DNA of 39,261 bases from Bacteroidales bacterium (GTDB lineage Bacteria; Bacteroidota; Bacteroidia; Bacteroidales; F082), in NCBI GenBank assembly GCA_017630195.1, contig JAGBVS010000021.1:1-39261 (forward strand), read 5' to 3'. The notes under the pieces are model-generated. The model worked only from the letters and a program-made list of their open reading frames with translations, ran no database searches and was not told the DNA's origin. A program made the position numbers and the translations under genes. This document shows, piece after piece, positions 6,942 to 15,151 of this stretch. Numbering within the stretch: position 1 is the first letter of the stretch; each line of letters begins with the position of its first letter.

Positions 6942-8168
6942 ATGGAAAGAGATAACAGATTTAACACTATCGAAGAGGCTATCGAAGATCTCAGAAACGG
7001 CAAGATGATTATTGTCATTGATGATCCTGATAGAGAAAATGAAGGCGATTTGATTTGTGCAGCAGAATTTGCTACAGTGGAAAACGTCAACTTCATGGCT
7101 TCATACGCCAAAGGTTTGATTTGTATGCCAATGAGCAAAGAACTTACTCACAAGTTGAAACTCAATCAGATGGTTACAGAAAACACTGATAATCACTGTA
7201 CTGCTTTCACAGTCTCCATCGACCACGTTGACACCACAACAGGCATTTCTGCTGTAGAACGTTCAATTACAGCGATAAAATGTGTTGAAGACGACGCTAA
7301 ACCTGAAGATTTCAGACGTCCAGGCCACATGTTCCCGCTCGAAGCTCGTGAAGGCGGTGTTTTCAAACGCGACGGTCACACTGAAGCAACTGTAGATTTC
7401 ATGAAAATAGCCGGACTTAAAGAATGTGGTCTGTGCTGCGAAATAATGCGTGAAGACGGAACAATGATGAGAACTACAGAACTTCTCGAATTTGCTAAAG
7501 AACATAATCTTAAAATAACATCAATCTCTGATTTGATTAGATACAGAAGAAAAACCGAATCATTGGTTGAGAAGATTACAGTAGCAGAAATGCCTACAAA
7601 ATATGGCAATTTCGTCGCTCACGGCTATATAGATAAAGTTACAGGTGACCATCACATAGCTTTAGTGAAAGGCGATGTAACAGGAGAGGAACCAGTTTTA
7701 TGCCGCGTTCACTCAGAATGTCTCACCGGCGATGCTTTCGGTTCTTTGCGTTGCGACTGCGGCGACCAACTTCATGAAGCAATGCGCAGAATTGAGGAGA
7801 AGGGCAGAGGCGTGATACTTTATCTGAAACAAGAGGGTAGAGGTATAGGATTGATTAACAAACTGAAAGCATACAAACTTCAAGATGAAGGCTTGGACAC
7901 TGTAGAGGCAAATCTTGCTCTTGGTTTTGCAGCCGACCTTAGAGATTATGGAACAGGAGCTTCTATCCTATCAGACCTTGGTATTACTAAGATTACCGTT
8001 ATGACAAATAATCCTATGAAAATCACAGGCTTGAATGCATACGGAATAGAAATCGTAGGTCGAGAAGAAATCGAGATGACATGCAACGAAAAAGACGCTT
8101 TCTATCTCTATACCAAATACAAGAAAATGGGTCACATGCTCCATGTTAAAGAGTCACCAAAAAAATAA
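6942..8168 (+). CDS. ribBA: Bifunctional DHBP synthase / GTP cyclohydrolase II RibBA
   Basis: The 408-residue fusion supplies both entry substrates of the pathway. The N-terminal half is 3,4-dihydroxy-2-butanone-4-phosphate synthase, with the acidic metal site [10 protein letters not shown] and the motif RRPGHMFPL...[10 protein letters not shown]. The C-terminal half is GTP cyclohydrolase II, with zinc ligands in [20 protein letters not shown] and the catalytic segment [11 protein letters not shown]. The ATG at 6942 is preferred: an upstream in-frame TTG at 6918 overlaps the ribE stop and would add an atypical KIIKNIN extension. It lies inside the riboflavin operon between the two synthase subunit genes. 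Confidence 0.97.
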   Translation: MERDNRFNTIEEAIEDLRNGKMIIVIDDPDRENEGDLICAAEFATVENVNFMASYAKGLICMPMSKELTHKLKLNQMVTENTDNHCTAFTVSIDHVDTTTGISAVERSITAIKCVEDDAKPEDFRRPGHMFPLEAREGGVFKRDGHTEATVDFMKIAGLKECGLCCEIMREDGTMMRTTELLEFAKEHNLKITSISDLIRYRRKTESLVEKITVAEMPTKYGNFVAHGYIDKVTGDHHIALVKGDVTGEEPVLCRVHSECLTGDAFGSLRCDCGDQLHEAMRRIEEKGRGVILYLKQEGRGIGLINKLKAYKLQDEGLDTVEANLALGFAADLRDYGTGASILSDLGITKITVMTNNPMKITGLNAYGIEIVGREEIEMTCNEKDAFYLYTKYKKMGHMLHVKESPKK

Positions 8169-8233
8169 AGTGTAGAGTTATGAGTATGTGGTTTGATATA
8201 AACTATGAAATATAAACTATAAAACAAATAAAA

Positions 8234-8695
8234 ATGAATATTTTAGAAGGAAAATTAATTGCTGAAGGTCAGAAGATTGCTATCGTAGCAGGACGTTTCA
8301 ACGAAATTATTACAAATAAATTATTAGGAGGCGCTATCGACGCTTTCAAACGTCATGGCGGTGATGAAAAAGACATCGATTTGGCTTGGGTTCCAGGCGC
8401 TTTTGAAATCCCATTGGTAGCAAAGAAATTAGCTGAATCAAAGAAATATGACGCAGTCGTTTGTTTGGGTGCAGTCATCCGCGGTGCTACACCTCACTTT
8501 GATATGGTTGCTAATGAGACAACTAAAGGAATAGCCGCAGCAGGTTTGCAAACTGGCGTGCCAATCATCTTCGGCGTTCTCACAACAGACAATATCGAAC
8601 AAGCTGTTGAAAGAGCTGGTTCAAAAGCAGGTAACAAAGGCTTCGAAGCTGTTACAACCGCTATCGAAATGGTTAACCTGATGAAACAGATATAA
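8234..8695 (+). CDS. ribH: 6,7-dimethyl-8-ribityllumazine synthase
   Basis: The 153-residue protein shows the lumazine synthase landmarks: RFNEIIT near the N-terminus, VPGAFEIPL, and [17 protein letters not shown] with the catalytic His, plus GVLTTDN. It condenses ribityl-amino-uracil with dihydroxybutanone phosphate, giving the substrate for RibE, and typically assembles as a large shell or pentamers. It is the last gene of the operon. The 65-base gap after ribBA holds an 11-base direct repeat (ATATAAACTAT at 8196-8206 and 8210-8220). A strong terminator follows. Confidence 0.97.
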   Translation: MNILEGKLIAEGQKIAIVAGRFNEIITNKLLGGAIDAFKRHGGDEKDIDLAWVPGAFEIPLVAKKLAESKKYDAVVCLGAVIRGATPHFDMVANETTKGIAAAGLQTGVPIIFGVLTTDNIEQAVERAGSKAGNKGFEAVTTAIEMVNLMKQI

Positions 8696-8716
8696 TTCTA
8701 AAAACAAATTTCTTTC

Positions 8717-8771
8717 ATCCACGAAACAGCACGGATAATTGATAGATTTGTGCTATTTCGTGGATTTTTTT
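8717..8771 (+). terminator. Terminator of the riboflavin operon
   Basis: ATCCACGAAACAGCAC (8717-8732) pairs with GTGCTATTTCGTGGAT (8750-8765) with one mismatch, followed by a run of T up to 8771. It lies 22 bases after the ribH stop. Confidence 0.9.
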
Positions 8772-8886
8772 ATTCATAGAAATCTCTTAAAAACATACGG
8801 ATTCAAGCGATTCTTGTATTCATTTTTATTCTAAAATACTATAAATCTTCACTTTAATTATTTAAGAAAAAAATCTTGAAAAATTG

Positions 8887-8916
8887 TTTGAATTAAAGAA
8901 AAAAATTGTATTTTTG
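8887..8916 (+). promoter_or_regulatory. Promoter of the SRP RNA gene
   Basis: TATTTTTG (8909-8916) matches the Bacteroidota -7 element TAnnTTTG, and TTTG (8887-8890) sits 18 bases upstream as a -33 element. The SRP RNA begins about five bases downstream. Confidence 0.8.
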
Positions 8917-8920
8917 CAGT

Positions 8921-9012
8921 GGGTAAGTCTTATACGACCAGCTCCTGTAGAATCCCCCAGGACCGGAAGGTAGCAAGGGTATATGGTTGAGCGGTGCGAT
9001 ATCAAGCTTACC
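8921..9012 (+). ncRNA. ffs: Signal recognition particle RNA (small bacterial 4.5S type)
   Basis: The terminal stem pairs GGTAAG (8922-8927) with CTTACC (9007-9012). The apical domain contains the hallmark CAGGACCGGAAGGTAGCAAG with its GGAA tetraloop and the asymmetric loop bound by Ffh. Length (about 92 bases) fits the short bacterial form. A T-run directly after CTTACC acts as terminator. The RNA is the scaffold of the particle that targets membrane proteins to the translocon. A GTG or ATG inside the RNA near 8983-9000 should not be used as the start of the next gene. Confidence 0.95.
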
Positions 9013-9030
9013 TTTTTTTATTATATAACT

Positions 9031-9507
9031 ATGCTCATAGAACCTACATACACACCAAAACAATATTGGCTCACAATATTATCAGCAGGATTCTTGTCAG
9101 GCATCTTGTCATCAACGGTTTATTTTATTTTATATTGGTTTTTCTATGTACAGCAATCTTTTGTCTTTTCTTTAATTTATCTGGTACCTTTACTCGGCTC
9201 TACTATAACGCTAATTTTCTTTAAACATAAATTTGTCTGGAAAAAATTCTCTTACGGAGCCGCTTGCTCAATGTCTTTTCTGACAAGTTTAATATCAGCG
9301 ATAATATTAAGTCTTGCGCTTTTTCTTGCTTATTCGTCAATAATAGAATCAAGAATAGATCTTTTTAGCAACATCGACAACGAAACGCTACAACGACTGA
9401 TGTCGCCATCTGCAATATCTTTGTCGATGTTCTTAATAAATATTGTTTTATCTTTATTTTACTCACTGATAATTGCTATCTTTGCAAAAAGAAAAATAAA
9501 AGAATAA
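9031..9507 (+). CDS. DUF4199 family inner-membrane protein
   Basis: This 158-residue hydrophobic protein has about four predicted membrane segments (near residues 12-38, 42-60, 70-98 and 128-150) and the look of the Bacteroidota DUF4199 family. I know of no established function. The ATG at 9031 was chosen because the longer frame, opening at 8983, would start within the SRP RNA. The stop overlaps the start of the next gene (TAATG), so it is translationally coupled to the glycosyltransferase. This pairing of DUF4199 with a dolichol-phosphate-mannose-synthase-like transferase suggests a joint role in lipid-linked sugar or envelope work, which is inference. Confidence 0.8.
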   Translation: MLIEPTYTPKQYWLTILSAGFLSGILSSTVYFILYWFFYVQQSFVFSLIYLVPLLGSTITLIFFKHKFVWKKFSYGAACSMSFLTSLISAIILSLALFLAYSSIIESRIDLFSNIDNETLQRLMSPSAISLSMFLINIVLSLFYSLIIAIFAKRKIKE

Positions 9508-10442
9508 TGGATATTTCAATCGTTATACCTCTTCTCAACGAAGAAGAATCACTTCCTGAATTGGAGTCTTGGATCAGACGTGTGATGAAAGAAAATGGTT
9601 TTACTTACGAAATCATATTTGTTGACGATGGCTCTACAGATGCTTCATGGCATATAATCAAAGAATTATCAAAAAACAATGAAAACATAAAGGCTCTTCG
9701 TTTCAGAAGAAATTACGGCAAGTCACCAGCTCTTAACGAAGGCTTCAAAATAGCACAAGGCGATGTTGTCATCACAATGGATGCCGATCTTCAAGATAGC
9801 CCTGACGAAATCCCAGAACTTTTCGATATGGTTAAAAACCAAGGCTATGACCTCGTGTCTGGCTGGAAGAAAAAACGCTACGACTCAAAATTCGCCAAAA
9901 ACATTCCTTCTAAGTTCTTTAACTTCACAACTCGACTCATGACCGGCATCAAACTTAATGATTTCAATTGCGGCTTGAAAGCTTACCGCAACGATGTTGT
10001 AAAAAATATCGAGGTTTATGGCGAAATGCACCGTTATATTCCTGTTATCGCTAAAGCGGCAGGATTCGGTCATATTGGCGAGAAAGTCGTTCAACACCAA
10101 AAAAGAAAATTCGGAACTACAAAATTTGGCATGAACAGATTTGTAAGAGGTTATTTGGATTTACTTACAATTTCATTTATATCTAAATTCGGCAAACGTC
10201 CGATGCACTTGTTCGGCGGACTTGGAACAATTTTGTTCCTTGCAGGTTTCATAATGGGTATATATCTCGCATTCCAAAAATTATTTAACTCCGTTTATGG
10301 AATGACTGACAGACCATTGTTCTATCTGGCATTGATATGTATGATTATTGGAAGTCAATTTTTCCTTACAGGTTTCCTCGCAGAACTTATTCAGACTAAT
10401 TCAGCAAATAAGAAACAATATGGAATTGCAGAGAAGATATAA
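9507..10442 (+). CDS. GT2 family glycosyltransferase, DPM1/GtrB-like, membrane-anchored
   Basis: The 311-residue protein has a GT-A fold catalytic domain: SIVIPLLNEEESLPEL at the start, FVDDGSTD, a metal-binding MDADLQDSPDEIP, and NCGLKAYRNDV. Two C-terminal membrane segments follow (about 238-262 and 272-295). This layout fits polyprenyl-phosphate glycosyltransferases that load a sugar from a nucleotide donor onto undecaprenyl phosphate on the inner leaflet. The exact sugar cannot be read. Its ATG overlaps the DUF4199 stop, and a perfect bidirectional terminator follows immediately. Confidence 0.9.
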   Translation: MDISIVIPLLNEEESLPELESWIRRVMKENGFTYEIIFVDDGSTDASWHIIKELSKNNENIKALRFRRNYGKSPALNEGFKIAQGDVVITMDADLQDSPDEIPELFDMVKNQGYDLVSGWKKKRYDSKFAKNIPSKFFNFTTRLMTGIKLNDFNCGLKAYRNDVVKNIEVYGEMHRYIPVIAKAAGFGHIGEKVVQHQKRKFGTTKFGMNRFVRGYLDLLTISFISKFGKRPMHLFGGLGTILFLAGFIMGIYLAFQKLFNSVYGMTDRPLFYLALICMIIGSQFFLTGFLAELIQTNSANKKQYGIAEKI

Positions 10443-10478
10443 AAAAAGAGTCACAATTTAAATTGTGACTCTTTTTTT
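10443..10478. terminator. Bidirectional terminator, perfect palindrome
   Basis: AAAAAAGAGTCACAATTT is followed directly by its exact reverse complement, giving an 18-bp perfect palindrome ending in T-runs on both strands. It separates the plus-strand glycosyltransferase gene from the minus-strand gene that ends at 10490. Confidence 0.92.
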
Positions 10479-10489
10479 TACATTCATTG

Positions 10490-10876
10490 TCAAAACATCT
10501 GATCTTCAAAATCTTCGATATTATAATCTTCATCTTCAATGTCATATTCATCTTCAAATTCGGCGAAAATGTCATCTTCTGCGTCCCAGTCGAAATCATC
10601 GTCGAAATTGTTTTCATCGAAAACATCAATATCGTTCATTTCTTCCATAAATTCAGCTAACTCATCGTCTGTCATTTTGTCTAAATCCTGAGTTAACAAT
10701 TTATGGTCACGAGCCAATGTTCTCAATTCTTTCATGACTTCTGGCGATACATAAAAATCATCGTCATTTTCTTGACAATAGTTAATGTACTTAGGGTCTT
10801 TCTCAAAGACTTCAGCTAAGGTTTCTCCGGCATATTTTCCGGAAATAAACACAGAATCAATATCGTAAAATTTCAT
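10490..10876 (-). CDS. Small hypothetical protein with strongly acidic C-terminal tail
   Basis: The 128-residue protein has a compact N-terminal part (residues 1-27, with SGKYAGETLAEVFEKDP), followed by a helix-rich middle and a tail from about residue 80 in which roughly half the residues are Asp or Glu. The N-terminal GKYxGxTLxEVxxxDPxYxxY pattern resembles the short module found at the ends of exonuclease-X-like proteins and in DUF3820 proteins, suggesting a nucleic-acid-associated role, but that is a weak resemblance. It has its own promoter (10899-10906) and shares a bidirectional terminator with the glycosyltransferase gene. Function unknown. Confidence 0.75.
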   Translation of the reverse strand: MKFYDIDSVFISGKYAGETLAEVFEKDPKYINYCQENDDDFYVSPEVMKELRTLARDHKLLTQDLDKMTDDELAEFMEEMNDIDVFDENNFDDDFDWDAEDDIFAEFEDEYDIEDEDYNIEDFEDQMF

Positions 10877-10898
10877 AACTCTTAACTTTTATTTTTTT

Positions 10899-10906
10899 CA
10901 AAGATA
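10899..10906 (-). promoter_or_regulatory. -7 element for the acidic small protein gene
   Basis: CAAAGATA on the plus strand reads TATCTTTG on the minus strand, matching TAnnTTTG. It lies 22 bases upstream of the ATG at 10876. Confidence 0.75.
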
Positions 10907-10938
10907 TATCTTTTTTTTAAAAAAAGAAGTGTTTTTAA

Positions 10939-11307
10939 CTATTTTTTGAAAATAAAATAAACAGCCAAAACCAAAAAACCGAATCCAATCAAGTGATTCC
11001 ATCTTAATGTCTCGTTTTTGAAGATAGTTACACTGATAATCATAAAGACTGTCAATGAGATAACTTCCTGGATAACTTTAAGCTGGACCAAAGAGAAAGG
11101 ACCGCCGTTTATTTCAGAACCAATTCTGTTTGCAGGAATCATAAATGAATATTCGAAGAATGCCAAGCCCCAACTGCATAAAATTATCAAAATCAAAGGC
11201 CAGTCTGTCATGATTTTCATCTCCGACAACTTCAAATTACCATACCATGCAAACGTCATAAAGATGTTTGAAATAATTAACAAAAGTACTGTATAAATTC
11301 CTTTCAT
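10939..11307 (-). CDS. DUF486 (DMT-superfamily) small membrane protein
   Basis: This 122-residue protein has four predicted membrane helices and the family motif NIFMTFAWYGNLK near the N-terminus, plus EYSFMIPANRIGS and a PFSLVQLKVIQEVISL block. These mark the DUF486 family, which resembles small multidrug-resistance transporters by size and topology. Transport function is not established. It lies upstream of the acidic small protein gene on the same strand, but that gene has its own promoter. No TAnnTTTG element was seen upstream of this one. Confidence 0.85.
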   Translation of the reverse strand: MKGIYTVLLLIISNIFMTFAWYGNLKLSEMKIMTDWPLILIILCSWGLAFFEYSFMIPANRIGSEINGGPFSLVQLKVIQEVISLTVFMIISVTIFKNETLRWNHLIGFGFLVLAVYFIFKK

Positions 11308-11390
11308 ATCTTAAAAATATTTTGTTAAATAATACATTTATTCATTTGAAAATGCTTGCAAATATCCGCATTTTTATGATTTAATTTTAT

Positions 11391-11398
11391 TATTTTTG
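11391..11398 (+). promoter_or_regulatory. -7 element of the gmhA operon
   Basis: TATTTTTG fits TAnnTTTG and ends 14 bases before the gmhA ATG, implying a leader of fewer than about ten bases. Confidence 0.75.
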
Positions 11399-11412
11399 CA
11401 AAAAAAAGTAAT

Positions 11413-11985
11413 ATGTCCATCGAAAATATCATTAAGGATTCTATAAAGGTAAAAGAAGATATTTTAACTGATAGCAATTTTATCAAAAAAATAGAAAAAG
11501 CTGCGTATTTTTGTATTACTTCATTACTTAATGGTGGCAAAATACATTTATGCGGCAATGGTGGAAGCGCCGCCGATGCGCAACATATCGCTGCCGAATT
11601 AAGCGGACGTTTCTATTATGACAGAAAACCTCTTAATGCAGAGGCTTTGCATGTCAATACAAGCTATCTAACCGCTGTAGCTAACGATTATTCTTACGAT
11701 GCAATTTATTCAAGAATGATAGACGCTTCTGCCAAAACAGGTGATGTGCTTATCGCAATAAGCACGTCAGGCAACTCTTCAAACATCATAAAAGCCATTG
11801 AATCAGCAAAAGAAAAAAGGATGCGCATAATAGGAATGACAGGGGAGAGCGGAGGGAAAATGTTTGATATGTGTGACGTATTGCTCAATGTACCAAGCAC
11901 TTGTACTCCAAGAATCCAGGAAAGCCATATAATGATTGGACATATTCTCTGCGAAATTATTGAATCAACAATTTTCCCTAAATAA
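11413..11985 (+). CDS. gmhA: Sedoheptulose-7-phosphate isomerase GmhA
   Basis: The 190-residue SIS-domain protein shows HLCGNGGSAADAQHIAAELSGRF, the phosphosugar-binding block, then ALHVNTSYLTAVANDYSYD and ISTSGNSSNI, and a C-terminal RIQESHIMIGHILCE helix with conserved Glu/His. It makes D-glycero-D-manno-heptose 7-phosphate, the first step of nucleotide-activated heptose synthesis for lipopolysaccharide or surface glycans. It is the first gene of a four-gene operon and lies 2 bases before the gmhB-like gene, which supports the heptose assignment over other SIS isomerases. Confidence 0.93.
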   Translation: MSIENIIKDSIKVKEDILTDSNFIKKIEKAAYFCITSLLNGGKIHLCGNGGSAADAQHIAAELSGRFYYDRKPLNAEALHVNTSYLTAVANDYSYDAIYSRMIDASAKTGDVLIAISTSGNSSNIIKAIESAKEKRMRIIGMTGESGGKMFDMCDVLLNVPSTCTPRIQESHIMIGHILCEIIESTIFPK

Positions 11986-11987
11986 AT

Positions 11988-12524
11988 ATGGACTGGAAAA
12001 GCATTATAAATGACGACTGGACTCTTTTCTTGGATCGTGACGGAGTTATAAACGTCAGAATTATTGATGGTTATGTCACTAAAACTGAAGAGTTTGAGTT
12101 TCTCCCTAATGTTATTGAAGCTTTTAAAATATTTAAAAACAAATTTAAAAGAATAATAGTAGTAACAAATCAACAAGGTGTTGGTAAAGGAGTAATGACA
12201 ATTGAAGATGTAATATCTGTTCATAATTATATGAATCAACAGATTGAAAATCAAGGTGGGAAAATTGATAAAATCTATTTCTGTCCTCAATTGAAATCTG
12301 TTAAAGATAATTATAGAAAACCAAGTCCCCAAATGGCTTTTTTCGCTAAAGACGATTTTCCTGAAATTGATTTTTCAAAATCTATAATGGTCGGCGATAT
12401 GAATTCTGATATAGAATTTGGCAAAAATGCAGGAATGAAAACAGTTTTTATTGGAGATAATGAATTAAAAATCAACCCTGATTCAAGATACAATTCCCTT
12501 TACGATTTTGCAAAAACCTTATAA
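11988..12524 (+). CDS. gmhB: HAD-IIIA phosphatase, GmhB-like (heptose bisphosphatase)
   Basis: The 178-residue HAD hydrolase carries motif I LDRDGVIN (nucleophile Asp and acid/base Asp), motif II VVTNQQGVGKG, a conserved Lys in RKPSPQM, and motif IV GDMNSDIEFGKNAG. Together with gmhA two bases upstream, it is the expected D-glycero-D-manno-heptose 1,7-bisphosphate 7-phosphatase. An oddity is that the usual zinc-binding loop of GmhB (Cys and His ligands before the RKP motif) is reduced to CPQLKSVKDNYRKP, with just one of the expected ligands. The reaction may still hold because catalysis depends on the Asp pair. A histidinol-phosphatase-like role is less likely in this context. Confidence 0.82.
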   Translation: MDWKSIINDDWTLFLDRDGVINVRIIDGYVTKTEEFEFLPNVIEAFKIFKNKFKRIIVVTNQQGVGKGVMTIEDVISVHNYMNQQIENQGGKIDKIYFCPQLKSVKDNYRKPSPQMAFFAKDDFPEIDFSKSIMVGDMNSDIEFGKNAGMKTVFIGDNELKINPDSRYNSLYDFAKTL

Positions 12525-12526
12525 CT

Positions 12527-13999
12527 ATGGAAAATCTAATACTCATTGTTTTTGTCGTATATACATTATTAATATTGCTGATTGCGCATTTTACATCTAG
12601 AAAAACCAGCAACAACACATTCTTCACCGGCAACAGAAAATCGCCTTGGTTTGTTGTTGCCTACGGAATGATAGGAGCGTCTTTGTCAGGGGTGACATTC
12701 ATGTCGGTTCCTGGAGGCGTTTATACAGGACAATTTACATATTTCGGAATAGTTTTAGGCTATATTATTGGTTATGCTGTAATTGCATTTTTACTTCTAC
12801 CTTTATATTACAAGCTTAACTTAACATCAATATATTCTTACCTTGAAATTAAATTCGGAAAATCATCGGAAAAAACAGGAGCATTACTGTTTATAATCTC
12901 TCGCTTAATTGGTTCGGCAATTCGTATGTACTTGGTCGTCTTCGTTTTATATGAATTCGTCTTTAAAGCATGGGGAATTCCATTCTGGGTCCCAGCCGTT
13001 ATTTTCATAACATTAATTTTAGTTTACACATTTAAAGGCGGAATTAAAACAGTAGTATGGACTGATACATTGCAGACAACTTTTCTGTTGCTTGCAGCTT
13101 TGATGACAGTCATTATAATCCTAAAGACATTAAATATTTCTTTTGGCGAATTGATGTCAATATCAGGTGATAGAGGTTATACAAAATTATTCGAGACAGA
13201 TTGGTCGCATAGCAAGTTCTTTGTAAAACAAATACTTAGTGGAGCTTTTATAACGATAACAATGACAGGCCTCGACCAAGATATGATGCAGAAAAACCTA
13301 ACTTGTAAATCGTTGAAAGATGCACAGAAAAACGTTCTTACTTCAAGTTTCTTCTTTGTAATAGTGAATGCCTTGTTTATGTCACTCGGCGCAGCCTTGA
13401 TATATTATGCACAAGAAACAGGCCTTCAATTGCCAACAAATGCAAGTGGAGTAGTGGTAAACGACAAAATCTTCCCTACAGTAGCATTTTCTCTCAACAA
13501 ACTGACAAGCATCGTATTTATGATAGGATTGATTGCGGCTGGCTATTCAAGTGCTGATGGTACTCTAACAGCCTTAACAACAACATTTTGCTACGATTTC
13601 CTTCATTTTGATAAAAACGATAAAATATCAGAAGAACAAAAAATCAAATACAGAAAATTCATTCATGTCGGATTTGCTTTTTTATACCTTCTCGTGATTA
13701 TAATGTTTAGACCATTTCATAATGAGTCACTTATAGATAAGATTTTTGAAATTGCTGGCTACACTTACGGACCTTTATTAGGTCTTTATACATTCGGACT
13801 TTTTGTCAAAAACAGAAAACCTAATGACAAATATGTCCCGATTATCGCAATAGCTTCACCAATTGTTAGTTATGTTCTAAATCTATATTCAAAAGATATT
13901 TTCTTCGGTTATCAGTTTGGATTTGAAATATTGATTGTCAATGGATTATTGACATTCATAGCACTTTTATCAATAAGCAAAAAAGAAATTGTTAAATAA
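12527..13999 (+). CDS. Sodium:solute symporter (SSS family)
   Basis: This 490-residue membrane protein has about 13 predicted transmembrane segments and the SSS signatures: TGNRKSPWFVVAYGMIGASLSG near the N-terminus, YTFKGGIKTVVWTDTLQT in the middle, TGLDQDMMQKNLTCKS, and AAGYSSADGTLTALTT towards the C-terminus. It probably couples sodium entry to uptake of a small organic solute. The substrate cannot be told. It starts 2 bases after the gmhB-like gene and is followed 10 bases later by the DUF4831 gene, so all four are likely one transcript. Its presence with heptose genes may be simple co-transcription. Confidence 0.93.
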   Translation: MENLILIVFVVYTLLILLIAHFTSRKTSNNTFFTGNRKSPWFVVAYGMIGASLSGVTFMSVPGGVYTGQFTYFGIVLGYIIGYAVIAFLLLPLYYKLNLTSIYSYLEIKFGKSSEKTGALLFIISRLIGSAIRMYLVVFVLYEFVFKAWGIPFWVPAVIFITLILVYTFKGGIKTVVWTDTLQTTFLLLAALMTVIIILKTLNISFGELMSISGDRGYTKLFETDWSHSKFFVKQILSGAFITITMTGLDQDMMQKNLTCKSLKDAQKNVLTSSFFFVIVNALFMSLGAALIYYAQETGLQLPTNASGVVVNDKIFPTVAFSLNKLTSIVFMIGLIAAGYSSADGTLTALTTTFCYDFLHFDKNDKISEEQKIKYRKFIHVGFAFLYLLVIIMFRPFHNESLIDKIFEIAGYTYGPLLGLYTFGLFVKNRKPNDKYVPIIAIASPIVSYVLNLYSKDIFFGYQFGFEILIVNGLLTFIALLSISKKEIVK

Positions 14000-14009
14000 A
14001 ATTTTAAAA

Positions 14010-15092
14010 ATGAAAAAATTATTACTTATTTTATTTGTTGCATTTACGTTAAATAGTAATGCACAATACCTTACAAGTTTTGCAAAAAATATAAACACAG
14101 CGGAAACTGATGGTTTCTATTATCATTTGCCTCGTAATATAATAAAGGTTGATTTTACCATAGAAAAAACACAAAATATAAAAGGCAAATATTATCTGTA
14201 TGCAAAAGAAATGTTAAATACAGATAATTATATCAAAGAAAACAAAACTTCTTATGCTATTAAAAATGTTAATATTAGCACTTTAACTGAAGCAGATCCT
14301 AATATGGTTTTCTATATTATGCCTGTTACTGATGAGAAAAGCAAAGAAAGTGTTAGCATTAATTTAGATTTGAATTCTGAAGGAATTATAAAATCATTTG
14401 GTAGCACTGTAAATTTATCAGAATCAGATGATAACATTATAATGGAAAAAGAACTGCCATACAACGAGCAACTCACAGACTATTATTATATTCCAACTCA
14501 GGAGAACGATGAAGATGAAGAGTCTAATAATAAATTAACAGAACATGAAATTGCGCTTACCGTGATAGAAGAAATAAAGAAACTTCGTGTGGCATATTTT
14601 GATTTAATTACAGGCTATCAGGAAGTTAATTATGGAAGCACAATAAATTATATGGTTGAACAAATCAAGGAATTAGAGAATGAATATTTGGCTATGTTTG
14701 TAGGAAACACTATTTCAAACACATATACACAAACATTTTATATTGTACCGAAAGAAGGTGAAAACTCAATAACAATAGCTAAATTCTCTGAAACAGAAGG
14801 TTTTAACAGCAAGGCAGGGGAGACCGTTAAAATAAATTTCTCAGATATATCAGTAGGCTCAAATATTACTAAAATGTCTAAAGATGATATTGAAAAAATT
14901 ACATATGCTAATAGATTATTTTACAGAAATCCAGCTAATGTAACAATGCAAATTTTATATGGTGAAAATAAGATTATAGAAAACAGATTGAAGATAAGTC
15001 AATTAGGCAATGTTTCTTTGATAACAATGAGTAAAATGAAATTGACGTTCGATACAAATAGTGGTCAGATTTTATCGATAATAAAAGAATAA
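14010..15092 (+). CDS. DUF4831 family secreted protein
   Basis: The 360-residue protein begins with a clear Sec signal peptide (MKKLLLILFVAFTLNSNAQ). The rest is predicted mostly beta-structured with long charged stretches, for example an acidic patch around residues 165-175 (NDEDEESNNK). It resembles the Bacteroidota DUF4831 family, which has no known function. The ATG at 14010 was preferred over an in-frame upstream codon at 13989 because the latter lies inside the symporter gene and would precede the signal peptide. It is the last gene of the heptose/symporter operon, followed by a terminator. Periplasmic or outer-membrane location is inferred. Confidence 0.8.
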   Translation: MKKLLLILFVAFTLNSNAQYLTSFAKNINTAETDGFYYHLPRNIIKVDFTIEKTQNIKGKYYLYAKEMLNTDNYIKENKTSYAIKNVNISTLTEADPNMVFYIMPVTDEKSKESVSINLDLNSEGIIKSFGSTVNLSESDDNIIMEKELPYNEQLTDYYYIPTQENDEDEESNNKLTEHEIALTVIEEIKKLRVAYFDLITGYQEVNYGSTINYMVEQIKELENEYLAMFVGNTISNTYTQTFYIVPKEGENSITIAKFSETEGFNSKAGETVKINFSDISVGSNITKMSKDDIEKITYANRLFYRNPANVTMQILYGENKIIENRLKISQLGNVSLITMSKMKLTFDTNSGQILSIIKE

Positions 15093-15094
15093 AA

Positions 15095-15129
15095 TAAAAG
15101 GAGGCATTTCAAAGTGAAATGCCTCTTTT
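15095..15129. terminator. Bidirectional terminator between convergent genes
   Basis: GAGGCATTTC (15101-15110) pairs perfectly with GAAATGCCTC (15116-15125) around a 5-base loop. An A-run precedes it and a T-run follows it, so it can serve both the DUF4831 gene (plus) and the DUF3127 gene (minus). Confidence 0.9.
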
Positions 15130-15151
15130 ACTTATATTAATATGACATATA

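Noticed and set aside
8983..9030. Upstream extension of the DUF4199 gene
   Set aside because: It overlaps the SRP RNA, including its 3' stem and the T-run.
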